From the NCBI GenBank assembly GCA_024516035.1, contig JAMCCL010000153.1:1-64000 (forward strand): DNA of 64,000 bases. Reading direction: 5' to 3'. This document shows positions 22,316 to 31,928 of the stretch, piece by piece; positions within the stretch are counted from its first letter, which is position 1, and each line of letters starts with the position of its first letter. A program made the translations under genes and the position numbers. Origin of the DNA: Bactericera cockerelli (lineage: Eukaryota; Arthropoda; Insecta; Hemiptera; Triozidae). Below the pieces are notes generated by a model, which was given only the letters and a program-made list of their open reading frames with translations, did not search any database and was not told the DNA's origin.

Positions 22316-25300
22316 TGTGTGGTGTGTGTGGTGTGTGTGTGGTGTGTGTGTGTGTGTGTGGTGTGGTATGTATGTTGTTGTGTGTGTGTGTGGGTGTGTG
22401 GGTGTGTGCGTGTGTGTGGTGTGTGTGTTGTGTGATGTGTGTGTGTGGATGTGTGTGTTGGGTGGGTGTGTGTGTGCGTTGTGTGTGTTTGATGGGCTGG
22501 CGAAGCGGCGGGTGTAACCCGCTAGTTCTATCTAAATTTAAAGCTCACCACTAGTTGAACTATGTCTCTTTTTTCAGCACTCTTCGGCGTGGATTCCAGG
22601 ACATTGGGGGAGGTGTTGAACTACGCCCCGCGGAGTTCTGAGGGTGAGGTGCTTCTGAAGATTGAGAGGCCAGAGGAGATGCTATACAGGGTGGGAGATG
22701 TGGTGCAGCACAAGACAGAGGGACTCAGAGGGGTTGTCATCTACTGGGACATCGAAGTTAGTGTGAGTTGACATTGGATTATGTACATACATACTCGTAG
22801 TTCAGAAATAAAGAGCTTCTTCTTCTTTTATAGATATCATCATAGGGTGGCGTCATCGTGAACGATGGTAGCCAGACAGTGAAGGAATGACTCACCACTG
22901 TTTTTACAGGGAGGCTAATAATTGACAAGGGCCCCCAGAACCAAGCCAATACTGGTCTAGTCCCTGTTTATAGTCCCCCAGCCAGACTGCTGGTCTACTC
23001 CCTGTTTATAGTCCCCCAGCCAGACTGCTGGTCTACTCCCTGTTTAGATATAGAAAGGCTATTAAAGCATTTTAAAGCAATAGTGGGTGTGTGTGACTCG
23101 GTGTGTTTGAATGTGTGTGTGATGTATTGGTGGTGTGTGTGATGGCTGAGTGAAGCGGGCGCAGGCCGCTAGTTATATACACTATTATACAGGGCCTCCA
23201 TAAAGTCTCACCCAGGCCTGGGTTTCTCGAAAACGACTGAAAATATCAAAAAACGCAAAACCATTAATACCATAATAGAATCGTTGGCGTTAGGAAGGAC
23301 AACCAGCCGTAAAAAAACGTGCTCCACACTACCAACCTCAACCATAAGGTTGAACAATGCAGATCGCAATAGTAACATAAGCTAATTCTTGAGATACAGG
23401 GTCGGATGTCCTGCGTAATATCCATATATTTTGACCAATAACTCGTTAACCGTAAATTATGGAGAACATTTTTCATGTTAATAATAAATCCTTATGGCAA
23501 GACCTTTCGAACAAGTTATAACTCGACATACTCTGTTGATGTTAGTTTCTGGTCGGTTTCGTCAGCCAGCCGGACGAACAGTCGAAAAAAATTTAACAAA
23601 AAAACAAATCAAGTTTTAACTTTTTCGAAAGGTCTTGCCATGAGGAGTTATTATTAACAAGAAAAATTTTCTCCATAATTTACGGTTAACGAGTTATAGG
23701 TCAAAATATATGGATATTACGCAGGACGTCCGACCCTGTATCTCGAGAACGGTAAGTCGTAGCTCACTGAAATTTGTTGTTATGAACGTTTCTCAATAAG
23801 CCACAAACCCAATTGTCCATGCCCAATTGCCCATGCCCAGGCCCAGCCTGACTGGCGCCGTGTAGGCAAAAAATTTTTGGCTGAAAATTAATCCCCCTAA
23901 AAATAAAGGAATACGGGTTTTTGCGTTTTTTTGATATTTTAAGTTGTTTTTGAGAAACCTAGGCCTGGGTGAGACTTTATGGATGCCCTGTATACCTATT
24001 CATGATACTAAAGCTATAGTCCTTTAAGGCAGAATTAAAAAACGCTCGTAGAAGTAATAATTATAGTCGTATTTTACTATTTCCTGCCAAGAATCTTGAA
24101 GATAATGTACAAAAAAAATTATCTCCATTGCCTTTATCCCATATTAGCTTATGTTACTATTGCGATCTGCATTGTTCAACCTTATGGTTGAGGTTGGTAG
24201 GTTGGAGCACGTTTTTTACGGCTGGTTGTCCTTCCTAACGCCAACGATTCTTGATCAGGACGGAAGTGTTACCCTCCATTCGCTGGGAATCGTACCAGAT
24301 ACCCACATTAACCTCACCTAGCCTGGGTAGGGCCGGCAATGCCAGCCTCACGTGCATGGAGGGAACAGAATTTTCTTCGAAAAGTGTGCCCCAAACGGAG
24401 ATCGAACTCGCGATTTCTGAATACTGTTACCGTTTCTGTTTGTACACTAATTCAATGATAACATTTTGACTTTTTGAGCCATGGTAGACTTTTACTTCCG
24501 AGAAATTTCTAATATTAGAAATCGGAAGTATTTTTTGTTTCTTAATTTTTAATGTCCCTAGGAGAATGAAGACAAAGCCGTGCTGAGCTACATGTACACC
24601 GTGCTCCTGGATGAGAGCGATGATGAGAGAGCACATTCTGACTATGGGGAATCAGTGACAGCTCAATTCTTCCAGCAGGACATTCAGAAAATCACAGGTC
24701 ACATGGTAAATGCAATGCTATAATAAATAATATTGAACCTTTATGTGGATTAAATTTCTTACAAACTTTCTTGGAATCGTAATAAGACAGTTTCACTTGG
24801 GTTTGGGTTCATTTCTCATATTTTTTTTTTTTTTTTTTGCTATCCATTTCGCCTAAACAATTCGTACACAAAAAGACTAAGTCAATCCATATTTCTCATT
24901 TACAATTTTCGAATCCCACCCAGTGCACGAATTTTTCCTCAATAATTTGTGTTTGTGAACACATAATAATGAGACTCTGAGGGTTAGGTGGTAGAAAATG
25001 CTTTGAGCATTAACCTCGCCTGGTGGTTACCTTCCACTAAAGAGTGTTAGAGTATTATTATTATTATTATAGATTCGACTAATTGAGTTTAATCAGTCTA
25101 ACGAGACAGGAAGATAATAGGTAAAACACCTCCCGCATATCTGCTGTCCTCTCCATTGTCCCCAACACACTCGCTGCATTTCCGACCTGAATAGCCAAAC
25201 TGATTCTTTGCATTAGGTAGGTATATGGTTCCGCTTTGTAAGCAAGGGTCTTGCTAATTCTTTGTGATTTCAGACGTCCAGCCAAGATCTTCACTTGTAC

Positions 25301-25369
25301 TTCGAAATGTTCGACGGAGAAAGGTTCTGGCCCAAGAAATGGCTGCGAAAGGTGTACCCTAATGGATGA
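20050..25369 (+). CDS. signal-anchored YccV/HemiM-domain protein (four exons)
   Basis: Exons are 20050-20218, 22578-22762, 24562-24705 and 25274-25369. All introns are GT-AG and the phases join (1, 0, 0), giving 197 residues. The first 30 residues (MDRLMLAVLLLAVPLQYYFL) look like a signal peptide or anchor. Exon 2 opens the domain: residues 90-120 contain YRVGDVVQHKTEGLRGVVIYWD, matching the start of the YccV/HemiM fold of bacterial HspQ and the C-terminus of animal FBXO21. Exon 3 gives YTVLLDESDDE and exon 4 gives DLHLYFEMFDGERFWP, the expected end of the fold. There is no F-box. The membrane or secretory location with this domain is unusual, and the function is unknown. Introns 1 and 2 are filled with transposons. 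The exon joins are inferred by eye. Confidence 0.8.
20332..20494. repeat. 163-bp fold-back element in intron 1
   Basis: CCCATTCCA at 20332-20340 is inverted as TGGAATGGG at 20486-20494. Longer imperfect complementarity continues inward, including TAATCTGATTGGTTA against TTAACCAATCAGAG. It has no coding capacity and looks like a small MITE. Confidence 0.55.
20530..21356. mobile_element. non-autonomous DNA transposon with 15-bp TIRs and an 8-bp TSD (hAT-like)
   Basis: The ends CATGCGCGGATATAG (20530-20544) and CTATATCCGCGCATG (21342-21356) are perfect inverted repeats, each followed inward by a G-rich run and CAC. The direct repeat TCACTCGG flanks both sides (20522-20529 and 21357-21364). An 8-bp duplication fits hAT or P elements. 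Inside are an inverted Helitron-like 3' end (about 20580-20620), poly(C) plus (CA)n (20623-20664), and a minisatellite (20961-21320). No transposase is present. Confidence 0.75.
20961..21320. repeat. minisatellite, five units of 67-74 bp
   Basis: The block AACTTATTGAG...ACGGGATTAGTCTTAGAATT, then GGGAATTATTTTGGGTCCCG and TGCCCCC, repeats head to tail. Unit starts are at 20961, 21028, 21097, 21171, 21242 and 21314. Length differences come mainly from T-runs and C-runs. Confidence 0.85.
21615..22525 (+). mobile_element. non-autonomous Helitron
   Basis: The 5' end is TCTATATCTATAAAAG at 21615. The 3' end has the hairpin GCGGGT-GTA-ACCCGC followed by CTAG at 22522-22525. The flanks are A (21614) and T (22526), as expected for Helitron insertion between A and T. 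The interior holds ACCGTTTGACCGAGAAACCTG and a very long GT tract. There is no Rep/helicase coding capacity. Confidence 0.75.
22056..22495 (+). repeat. expanded GT/GTGTGGT microsatellite inside the Helitron
   Basis: About 440 bp of TG dinucleotides with periodic GTGTGGTGTG and occasional TATGG interruptions. It creates long spurious Cys/Val reading frames that should not be read as genes. Confidence 0.95.
22822..23174. repeat. dispersed repeat D plus a second Helitron-like 3' end
   Basis: 22838-23046 is an inverted match of 62528-62696 (ATCATCATAGGGTGGCGTCA, GATGGTAGCCAGACAGTG). It contains a tandem doubling of TAGTCCCCCAGCCAGACTGC at 22973-23026. From about 23070 to 23174 there is a GT-rich segment ending in GAAGCGGGCGCAGGCCGCTAG followed by T, the same hairpin-plus-CTAG ending as the Helitron upstream. 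Confidence 0.5.
23190..23990. mobile_element. Tc1/mariner-like palindromic element with TA duplication
   Basis: The left end CAGGGCCTCCATAAAGTCTC is inverted at 23971-23990 with one mismatch, and TA flanks both sides (23188-23189 and 23991-23992). The arms continue inverted over hundreds of bases: for example AACTCGTTAACCGTAAATTATGG near 23444 pairs with CCATAATTTACGGTTAACGAG near 23672. The left arm carries an insertion of repeat E. There is no transposase frame. Confidence 0.7.
23281..23400 (+). repeat. dispersed repeat E; inverted copy at 24146-24248
   Basis: The block TTGGCGTTAGGAAGGACAAC, CAGCCGTAAAAA and ACCATAAGGTTGAACAATGC occurs here, inverted at 24146-24248, and diverged at 46608-46730 and about 35618-35700. 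The string resembles a conserved LINE/SINE 3' region known in other invertebrates; this resemblance is from memory. Confidence 0.6.
24250..24450 (-). repeat. tRNA-headed SINE, family A (5' two-thirds)
   Basis: On the minus strand it has a decayed tRNA head near 24410-24450, AGAAAATTCTGTTCCCTCCA, CGTGAGGCTGGCATTGCCGG, the central CAGGCTAGGTGAGG and GATTCCCAGCGAATGGAGGG. It lies in intron 2 of the HemiM-domain gene, next to a solitary family F palindrome (24494-24530). Confidence 0.65.
24992..25075 (+). repeat. short LINE-tail-like repeat ending in (ATT)n
   Basis: GTAGAAAATGCTTTGAGCAT, then TAACCTCGCCTGGTGGTTAC and CTTCCACTAAAGAGTG, then (ATT)n. A second copy is at 18903-18978 and a partial one (CCTAAGGCATTAACTTCGCC) at about 55750-55770. 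Confidence 0.6.
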
Positions 25370-25528
25370 AGGATGGTTTGCATCTAGGAAAATGTCTATT
25401 GACTCCTCTCAGTCCTCACATCCTCTTATTTTATATTATTGATAAAACACAATTTCTTTTGTAATTTATAAGATTTGATAAACGCAAATCTCCTGATTTC
25501 TGGTGGCATTTAATTAGGTATCTGAGAA

Positions 25529-25570
25529 AATAAATGGCATCTAGATGTGCATTGTGCACTAATGAATAAA
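25529..25570 (+). promoter_or_regulatory. polyadenylation signals of the HemiM-domain gene
   Basis: AATAAA occurs at 25529-25534 and 25565-25570, about 160-200 bp after the TGA at 25367-25369. These fit a short 3' UTR. Confidence 0.5.
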
Positions 25571-28020
25571 AGAACATTATTATTTTGTACATAATTTCAA
25601 TTTTTTAAATAAAACATCATATTTTTTGAGTATTATGTACCTAATGCGTTTTTTATTCAGGAACATGCGAGTAGGGAGCAGCTCCAACATGATTGGATTG
25701 TACCAAAAATACTTATATCATTATTGCTTATTGTCTAACCCCATCTATTGATTTTTCATCTTTGGTCAGAATAATGAAAACATCGCTTTCAACTGCATGG
25801 TCATATCACGACGGTCTTTTTACCCTCCATTTGCTGGAAACTCACAAACCTCCTACTCCCATTAACCTCACCCAGCCTGAGTGGGGCCGGAAATAGCCAG
25901 CATCACGAGGGTTCGAATTTGAATGGTCACTCATCCAAGTCCTGGTCTCTCTGGACGTTGCTTAACTTCAGTGATAGAACGAGAAATGGTGTGTTCACCG
26001 TGCCATCGGTCTCATTTGTTGGAAAAGGAAAGATTTTGACTGATTCTCTCCAAGTTTATGTTGTTCCTATCCTTTACTTTTCCTCCATTTCCCCCTAGGA
26101 GGAAATAAGGTTGTCCTTCTCTAGGTATGATCAATAAAATATGATTCTATACTTCCCATGGAGCTATTAGGTAATTATTACACAACTGGATTTAACTGAA
26201 TTAGTTGTTAGCAGGTTGTGATTATTAATGAAGTGTATCGTATGATAAAACAAAAGTGGTGTATGGTGTGATAAATGAACACCTGAATTGAATAATTACC
26301 ATTTTGAGATCACACCACTTCAGAATGAATATAATCATTTTTATTTATCAACATTTACAAACTTCTGAAATGGCTATCTATTAATACTTTCAAGAATAAG
26401 TGGCCTTTCACTAGAAGTCTAGAATACCAGCTTTTTTTAATGAAATGTTCCTACCTAGGTTATTCATAAAAAATGTACATAGGAGAATATTATATAGGTA
26501 ATAGGTAGTATTTGATCTAGTAAAAAAAAAACTTTGAAAAAAAAAATTAAATTGAACGTTCGGGACGTTTATTAAAAATTAAAAAAAGAACAAGTCAAAT
26601 GTATATTTTTCAACCGCAAAAATATGCCGCTTTTGAAGATCAATGAAAGACAATATTAATGAAGGCAGGTAGGTAGGTACAGGTACACTCCTGTGGATAC
26701 TGTGGTGGACGCAAGCGCATTTACCACAATCAGAGTAGTCACATTTTCCTTTGAAAACACAATTTTAAATGTACCAGTATCTTCCTTGTTAATAAGTATT
26801 CTACCTCCTTTATTCAAAATTCTTCATCGTATACGTGACTTTCTTAAAATATTTGAAAAAAAAGTACTTTTGATGTTTATGTTTTATACTTTATCACGAA
26901 AGAAAAATTTAACCTTGATATAATTATTATTGACTTCTCCATTTATTTCCGATAAATTTCTAATGCACCTTAGAAGTTGGAAGCATTGTGTTCGTTTTTG
27001 TAAAAATAATAATATATTTTTGCTCCGATTTCAATTTTTTTTTCTTCATATTTTTGGACGTTTCATGAACTCCTGAGAAACTTTGGTTTTGTGTCTGTCT
27101 TCCGGTCTGTTAAATACATTCCTTCAGAAACTACGACGGATTTCGACGAAATTTGTACACATATATTAGGAGACGTATTTTAGATGGTCTCATATTAATT
27201 TATTGAATTCATGAACTTCTTTTTGTAGATGTAGATAGAGACAATGCGCCTTCACCTCTTACTTTTTACCTATACGCTTATATCTTGTGAACCACATACG
27301 CGATTTCGATGAAATTTGGTATGTGTATGCGTATTAGGTACTGTTTCCATATGCCATTTGTAATTATTTAATAAAATATTATTCAGGTCTGATATTTAAG
27401 AAAATCCGAAATTTTGGAAAAAAGTACAGAAATAAGGTCTACGAACTGCCGATATAGAATTTTTTCTAGAATCTAGAATGTAGGAAAAATGGTATTCTAC
27501 CATATAAAACAAAGTTGAAGAGAATCGGTTAATTTTTTTTTTTTTGGGAGATATAAGTGATTTAGTATAGAATCTCAAAATTGCTAAGTGTATACAATGT
27601 GAACTAATCACGAAGAAGTATTGTGTCCATAATTGGCAGTGTATTTTTCTTGCAATTACACAATTATGTAGGTACCTAATGTAATACCTACAGGAAAAAA
27701 GATAAGGAGAGTAAAAATTTCAATCACATGAGTGTGATAGTAGCAAAAGGTTACACTTTTCTCAGACTGCTAATCTCATGAGAGCAGATTAGCTCAATCA
27801 AACCTATTATTATCACTAGTGGTTCCTGATGATTTTTTAAATTGATTATTTTAAATTTTAATCAGTTCATTTTTAGTAAACCTACAAACAAGTGCATTTC
27901 AAATATCTCCAGTTTAGTGTGAGTTTGGTCGTACTGTTTGTAGGAGAACGATTCCATGTTTAATTTTTTGGATATGTAAGACTGACGATTGTTATTATTT
28001 TATTTTAATTCATTACAACA
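25571..28020. other. intergenic DNA between the HemiM and A-T-R-R genes, with repeats
   Basis: 25775-26012 (-) is a 5S-headed SINE: CGCTTTCAACTGCATGGTCA, CCTCACCCAGCCTGAGTGGG, and a head remnant with GGACGTTGCTTAACTTCAGTG. 26943-27650 (+) is repeat family F, ending GAAGTATTGTGTCCATAATT-GCAG. The remainder is AT-rich with no coding signal. Confidence 0.6.
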
Positions 28021-28070
28021 GAACATAGAGACACCAAGATTAACCAATTTCAACACCTTAAGGCGCAACC

Positions 28071-31000
28071 ATGGTTATTGTCGACCTATCGGACTACGAA
28101 GATGAAGGACCCTTACACGAAATTTTCAAAAATCAAGTCAAGAGAACACCAGACGCCACGGCTATAGTGGATCATGATGGAAGAACCATCACTTTCAAGG
28201 AATTGGACGAAAGCACAGACATTTTGGCTACAAATCTCATGGTCAAAGGCTGTAAAGTAGGATCAGTAGTCGGGGTTTTGATGGAACGTAGTCTTGAATG
28301 GGCTATTAGTTACATCGCAGTTCACAAGGCCGGTGGGGGCTATCTTCCCTTGGAAACCAGCTATCCTGCAGCATTGCTCACGTCTGTATTTAAAGATGCC
28401 CAGCCTTGCATTATCATTACCAAAGAAAAATATATGGTACGGCTAAAGGGGACATCTGTTCCAAAAATCTTGATCGAAAATGATTTTTTGCCCAAGCTTG
28501 TGCTAGAAAACAAGATCTCATCTGAACCTATAAGCTTTCCTAAGATTGGACTGGACGATATTGCATACGTGGTTTATTCTTCTGGGACTACAGGAACTCC
28601 CAAAGGTATTGTATGTCCTCATAGAGGTGCTGTTCATGCTTACAAGTGGAGACACAAGGCTTATCCTTATGAAGAAAATGAGCGAGAAGCTTGCAATGTT
28701 TTCTTTGTGTGGGAGATGCTGAGGCCTCTGCTCAAAGGTATCACAATGTATATCATATCGGATGAGGAGATCTATGATCCTCCACGCGTTGCCAAATTCA
28801 TCGAAGACAACAGAATCACTAGAATCCTTTTCACACCTTCTCTGCTAGAAACCATCATTAAGTACAAAGGAGTGGATGTTGCAAAATCTTTTAAAACATT
28901 AAAATTAATTATCTTCTGTGGTGAAGTGGTGACAACAAATGTAAGAGACCAGATAGCTTCTCTATGTCCGTGGATCAAACTTCTCAACTTGTACAGCATT
29001 TCTGAGTGCCATGATGTATCCAGTGCTGACATATCCAACCCAAATTTAATTAAAGAAGGACGAAAGTACTGTTCCGTCGGTAAAGCATTACCTTATGTTC
29101 GAATATTTTCGCTTGATGAAAATCTAATCGAGAACAAAATCGGAACCCCTGGCGATATTTACATTGGAAGTCCTGCGTTGGCCATTGGCTACTTGAACAG
29201 ACCGGACCTGAACAGGACAAGAATGATAGCGACACCAGAACACATCAAGAAAACGTATGGAAATAAGCTCTACAACACCGGGGACTGGGGATATGCTTTG
29301 GGTGATGGAACATTTGAAATTATAGGACGTGCTGACACGATGGTGAAAATAAGAGGATACACTGTGGAGCTGCAAGCAATTGAAGTCGCTCTCAGGGAAC
29401 ATGTTGGTGTCAAGACTTGCTGTGTATTGTGTATAGGGGACGAAGGACAAAACAAAGTGCTCGTTGCCTATGTTGTGAATACTCAACCTCTGAAAACATC
29501 TGAACTAAGAGCATACTTGAAAAACAAGTTTCCTTTCTACATGATACCTTCCAAATATTTTTTCTTAGATAGCTTGCCTATTCTAAAAGCATCAGGAAAA
29601 TTGAACAAAGCAGAGCTTCCACAACTGGATTCAAACGCTCCAATTGAACTGAACGATAACATGAGTCAACAAGAGAAAAATATAGCGACTATTTGGTGTA
29701 AGGTTTTGAATTTGTACACAATAGAGATAGACGAAAACTTTTTTGACCTGGGCGGGCACTCACTGGCAGCAGCATTGTGCATTAGTCAGATGAACGAAGA
29801 TCTTTCCCTCAACTTATCCACGTCTGACTTGTTTTCTCACCCAACTGTTCAAGAAATGGTGTCCTTTGTATATAATAACTCCAATACAAATCTAAAACTG
29901 GATCTCATAAATGAAATAAAAACCAACTCCTACAAGAATGAAGACGAAAGTCTGGGCACTCGTGTTCAGTACTTTTGGAAGTCCGTACAACTCAACAATA
30001 GTAAGCTGAACCATGGAAATGTATTACTCACAGGAGCCACAGGATACCTGGGAATACACTTGTTACAAAAGTTCCTCACTAACACCCAGTGCACTGTATT
30101 CTGCATTGTACGAGATGTACCGAACAAATCATTGAAGGAAAGGATAGCAGACATTCTTGGAAAATACGGAATTGTGTTGGATTTGAGTAAATATTCGGAC
30201 CGTATAGTGCTGATCAAAGGAGATCTCGGCTTGGAAATGTTGGGACTGAATCAAGATGAGTATGTTACTTTATCCTACGACATAGATATAGTTGTTCATG
30301 CTGCCGCTTCTGTCAACCTAGTTTTACCTTACAACGCACTGTATAAAGCCAATGTTCTGGCAACTAAGGATTTAATTGAATTTTCATTTCTAAATAAAAT
30401 GAAGAGTTTTCATTTCATCAGCTCAGATGCAATCTACCCAACAACAGGTGGATCTTTTCATGAAGATTACAAAGTTGTTGATTTTGAGAACTACATGAAG
30501 TCAACGAGTGGTTATGGACAATCAAAATTAGTGTCCGAAAAATTAGTTCTAAAAGCAGGACAAAAGGGATTGCCAATTTCGATTGTACGCTGTGGTAATA
30601 TTGGAGGCTCATTAAAATTTAAAAATTGGAACCTTGTTGACTTCAATCTGTACATGCTACAGGGGATTACAAGAAACAATTTAGCTCCAGATCTTGAGTG
30701 GCACTTTGAATTTACACCGGTTGATTTCTTAACTGAATCCTTGATTCAACTTTACACAAGTGTAAATCATGTAAATAAAATTTATAACTTTGTTAATACT
30801 TCACCCGTTCATATCAAATCATTAGTGTCTATACTTAATGCAGTAGGGTATAATATTCAAACTGTATCTTATGACAAATGGATTGATAAGCTGAATAAAA
30901 GTGGAGAGGCAAACTCTTTGATTCGAATATTACAGAATATGGGAAAAGATGGTTTGTCCGTGCAGAACTCCTACTTTACAAAAAATACAAATTCTTTACT

Positions 31001-31928
31001 AAAGTCATTTAATAAAACCTACCAAAAAACAAATGATGAAATATTAAATCAATATGTAACTAACTTGAAACATTCCAATTTGATACCAAATAATTTACAA
31101 ATTAAAAAAATCAGCTCAGCAATTACTGAAGAAAATGGAAGTGGATTTTCTCTTTCCGGAGGCATAGTGAACATCTCTTATGGAAACACCCTCGCCGGGA
31201 AAGTCGTCTTCGTAACTGGTTGTTCCTCAGGGATAGGGGAGCAGTTGGTTCGGGATCTAGTCTCGCTGGGAGCCAAAGTTGTTGCAGTCGCCAGGAGGAT
31301 TAACAAACTGGAGGAGCTGAAGACGAGTCTGCAGAACTCCCCGGGAAGTGTGGCCATTAAGAAGTTGGACGTCACAGTTGAGAGCGACGTAAAGAGAGTG
31401 GTGAGTGAGGTCATCGCAGATTTGGGAACCATTGACATTCTGATAAACAACGCAGGTGTGATGTACTTCACTCTTTTGGAAAAATACACACTGGAGGAGT
31501 GGAATGCCATGGTGGATGTCAACATAAAGGGAGTGCTTCACTGCATAGGAAACATCCTGCCCAGGATGCTTCAGTCTGGACGGCCCTGCCATATTCTGAA
31601 TATCAGTTCCAACGCTGGAGTGCGCCCATTTGCAGGGCTTGCGGTGTACACCGCGACCAAGTATTTCATCGAGGGATTGTCAGGGGCGCTACGACAGGAG
31701 GTGTATAACAGGAATATCAGGGTGACTTGCATCCAGCCGGGGGATATCAAAACAGAACTCCTCTCCCATTCAACAGACAAGGAAATTGTTGAAAACTATG
31801 ATATCAGCCGAAATGTTCCTGTGTTGACAACCAAGGAGATTTCTCAGAGTATTGTGTTTGCGCTGCTCCAGCCAGCTCATTCGGCAGTGAACAGTATTCT
31901 CATAGAACCCCCACTAGCATCTATTTAA
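28071..31928 (+). CDS. single-exon NRPS-like reductase, A-T-R1-R2 (ATRR-type architecture)
   Basis: The protein has 1285 residues in one uninterrupted frame; the ATG sits in a good context (GCAACCATGG). The adenylation domain has A3 YSSGTTGTPKG (169-179), A5 NLYSISE (306-312), A6 GDIYIGSPALAIGY (361-374), A7 YNTGD (401-405), A8 GRADTMVKIRGY (419-430) and A10 lysine 510. The carrier domain has DLGGHS with serine 564. The thioester reductase has TGATGYLG (654-661) and YGQSK (815-819). The C-terminal SDR has TGCSSGIG (about 1049), NNAG (about 1124) and YTATK (about 1192). Known A-T-R-R enzymes (a fungal one reduces glycine betaine to choline) activate an acid, load it on the carrier, release the aldehyde and reduce it to the alcohol with NAD(P)H. 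There is no condensation domain. The substrate is unknown. A likely splice acceptor (ACAACAG, ending 28021) suggests a noncoding upstream exon. It is not Ebony, which lacks the reductases. Confidence 0.93.
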   Translation: MVIVDLSDYEDEGPLHEIFKNQVKRTPDATAIVDHDGRTITFKELDESTDILATNLMVKGCKVGSVVGVLMERSLEWAISYIAVHKAGGGYLPLETSYPAALLTSVFKDAQPCIIITKEKYMVRLKGTSVPKILIENDFLPKLVLENKISSEPISFPKIGLDDIAYVVYSSGTTGTPKGIVCPHRGAVHAYKWRHKAYPYEENEREACNVFFVWEMLRPLLKGITMYIISDEEIYDPPRVAKFIEDNRITRILFTPSLLETIIKYKGVDVAKSFKTLKLIIFCGEVVTTNVRDQIASLCPWIKLLNLYSISECHDVSSADISNPNLIKEGRKYCSVGKALPYVRIFSLDENLIENKIGTPGDIYIGSPALAIGYLNRPDLNRTRMIATPEHIKKTYGNKLYNTGDWGYALGDGTFEIIGRADTMVKIRGYTVELQAIEVALREHVGVKTCCVLCIGDEGQNKVLVAYVVNTQPLKTSELRAYLKNKFPFYMIPSKYFFLDSLPILKASGKLNKAELPQLDSNAPIELNDNMSQQEKNIATIWCKVLNLYTIEIDENFFDLGGHSLAAALCISQMNEDLSLNLSTSDLFSHPTVQEMVSFVYNNSNTNLKLDLINEIKTNSYKNEDESLGTRVQYFWKSVQLNNSKLNHGNVLLTGATGYLGIHLLQKFLTNTQCTVFCIVRDVPNKSLKERIADILGKYGIVLDLSKYSDRIVLIKGDLGLEMLGLNQDEYVTLSYDIDIVVHAAASVNLVLPYNALYKANVLATKDLIEFSFLNKMKSFHFISSDAIYPTTGGSFHEDYKVVDFENYMKSTSGYGQSKLVSEKLVLKAGQKGLPISIVRCGNIGGSLKFKNWNLVDFNLYMLQGITRNNLAPDLEWHFEFTPVDFLTESLIQLYTSVNHVNKIYNFVNTSPVHIKSLVSILNAVGYNIQTVSYDKWIDKLNKSGEANSLIRILQNMGKDGLSVQNSYFTKNTNSLLKSFNKTYQKTNDEILNQYVTNLKHSNLIPNNLQIKKISSAITEENGSGFSLSGGIVNISYGNTLAGKVVFVTGCSSGIGEQLVRDLVSLGAKVVAVARRINKLEELKTSLQNSPGSVAIKKLDVTVESDVKRVVSEVIADLGTIDILINNAGVMYFTLLEKYTLEEWNAMVDVNIKGVLHCIGNILPRMLQSGRPCHILNISSNAGVRPFAGLAVYTATKYFIEGLSGALRQEVYNRNIRVTCIQPGDIKTELLSHSTDKEIVENYDISRNVPVLTTKEISQSIVFALLQPAHSAVNSILIEPPLASI

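Noticed and set aside
22047..22554. Long Cys/Val-rich open frames in three phases
   Set aside because: They are translations of the GT microsatellite inside a Helitron, open in several frames at once.
27905..27935. CAGTTTAG followed by GGTCG as a possible initiator plus DPE promoter
   Set aside because: The GGTCG lies about 17 bases after the putative start instead of about 28, so the pairing does not fit.
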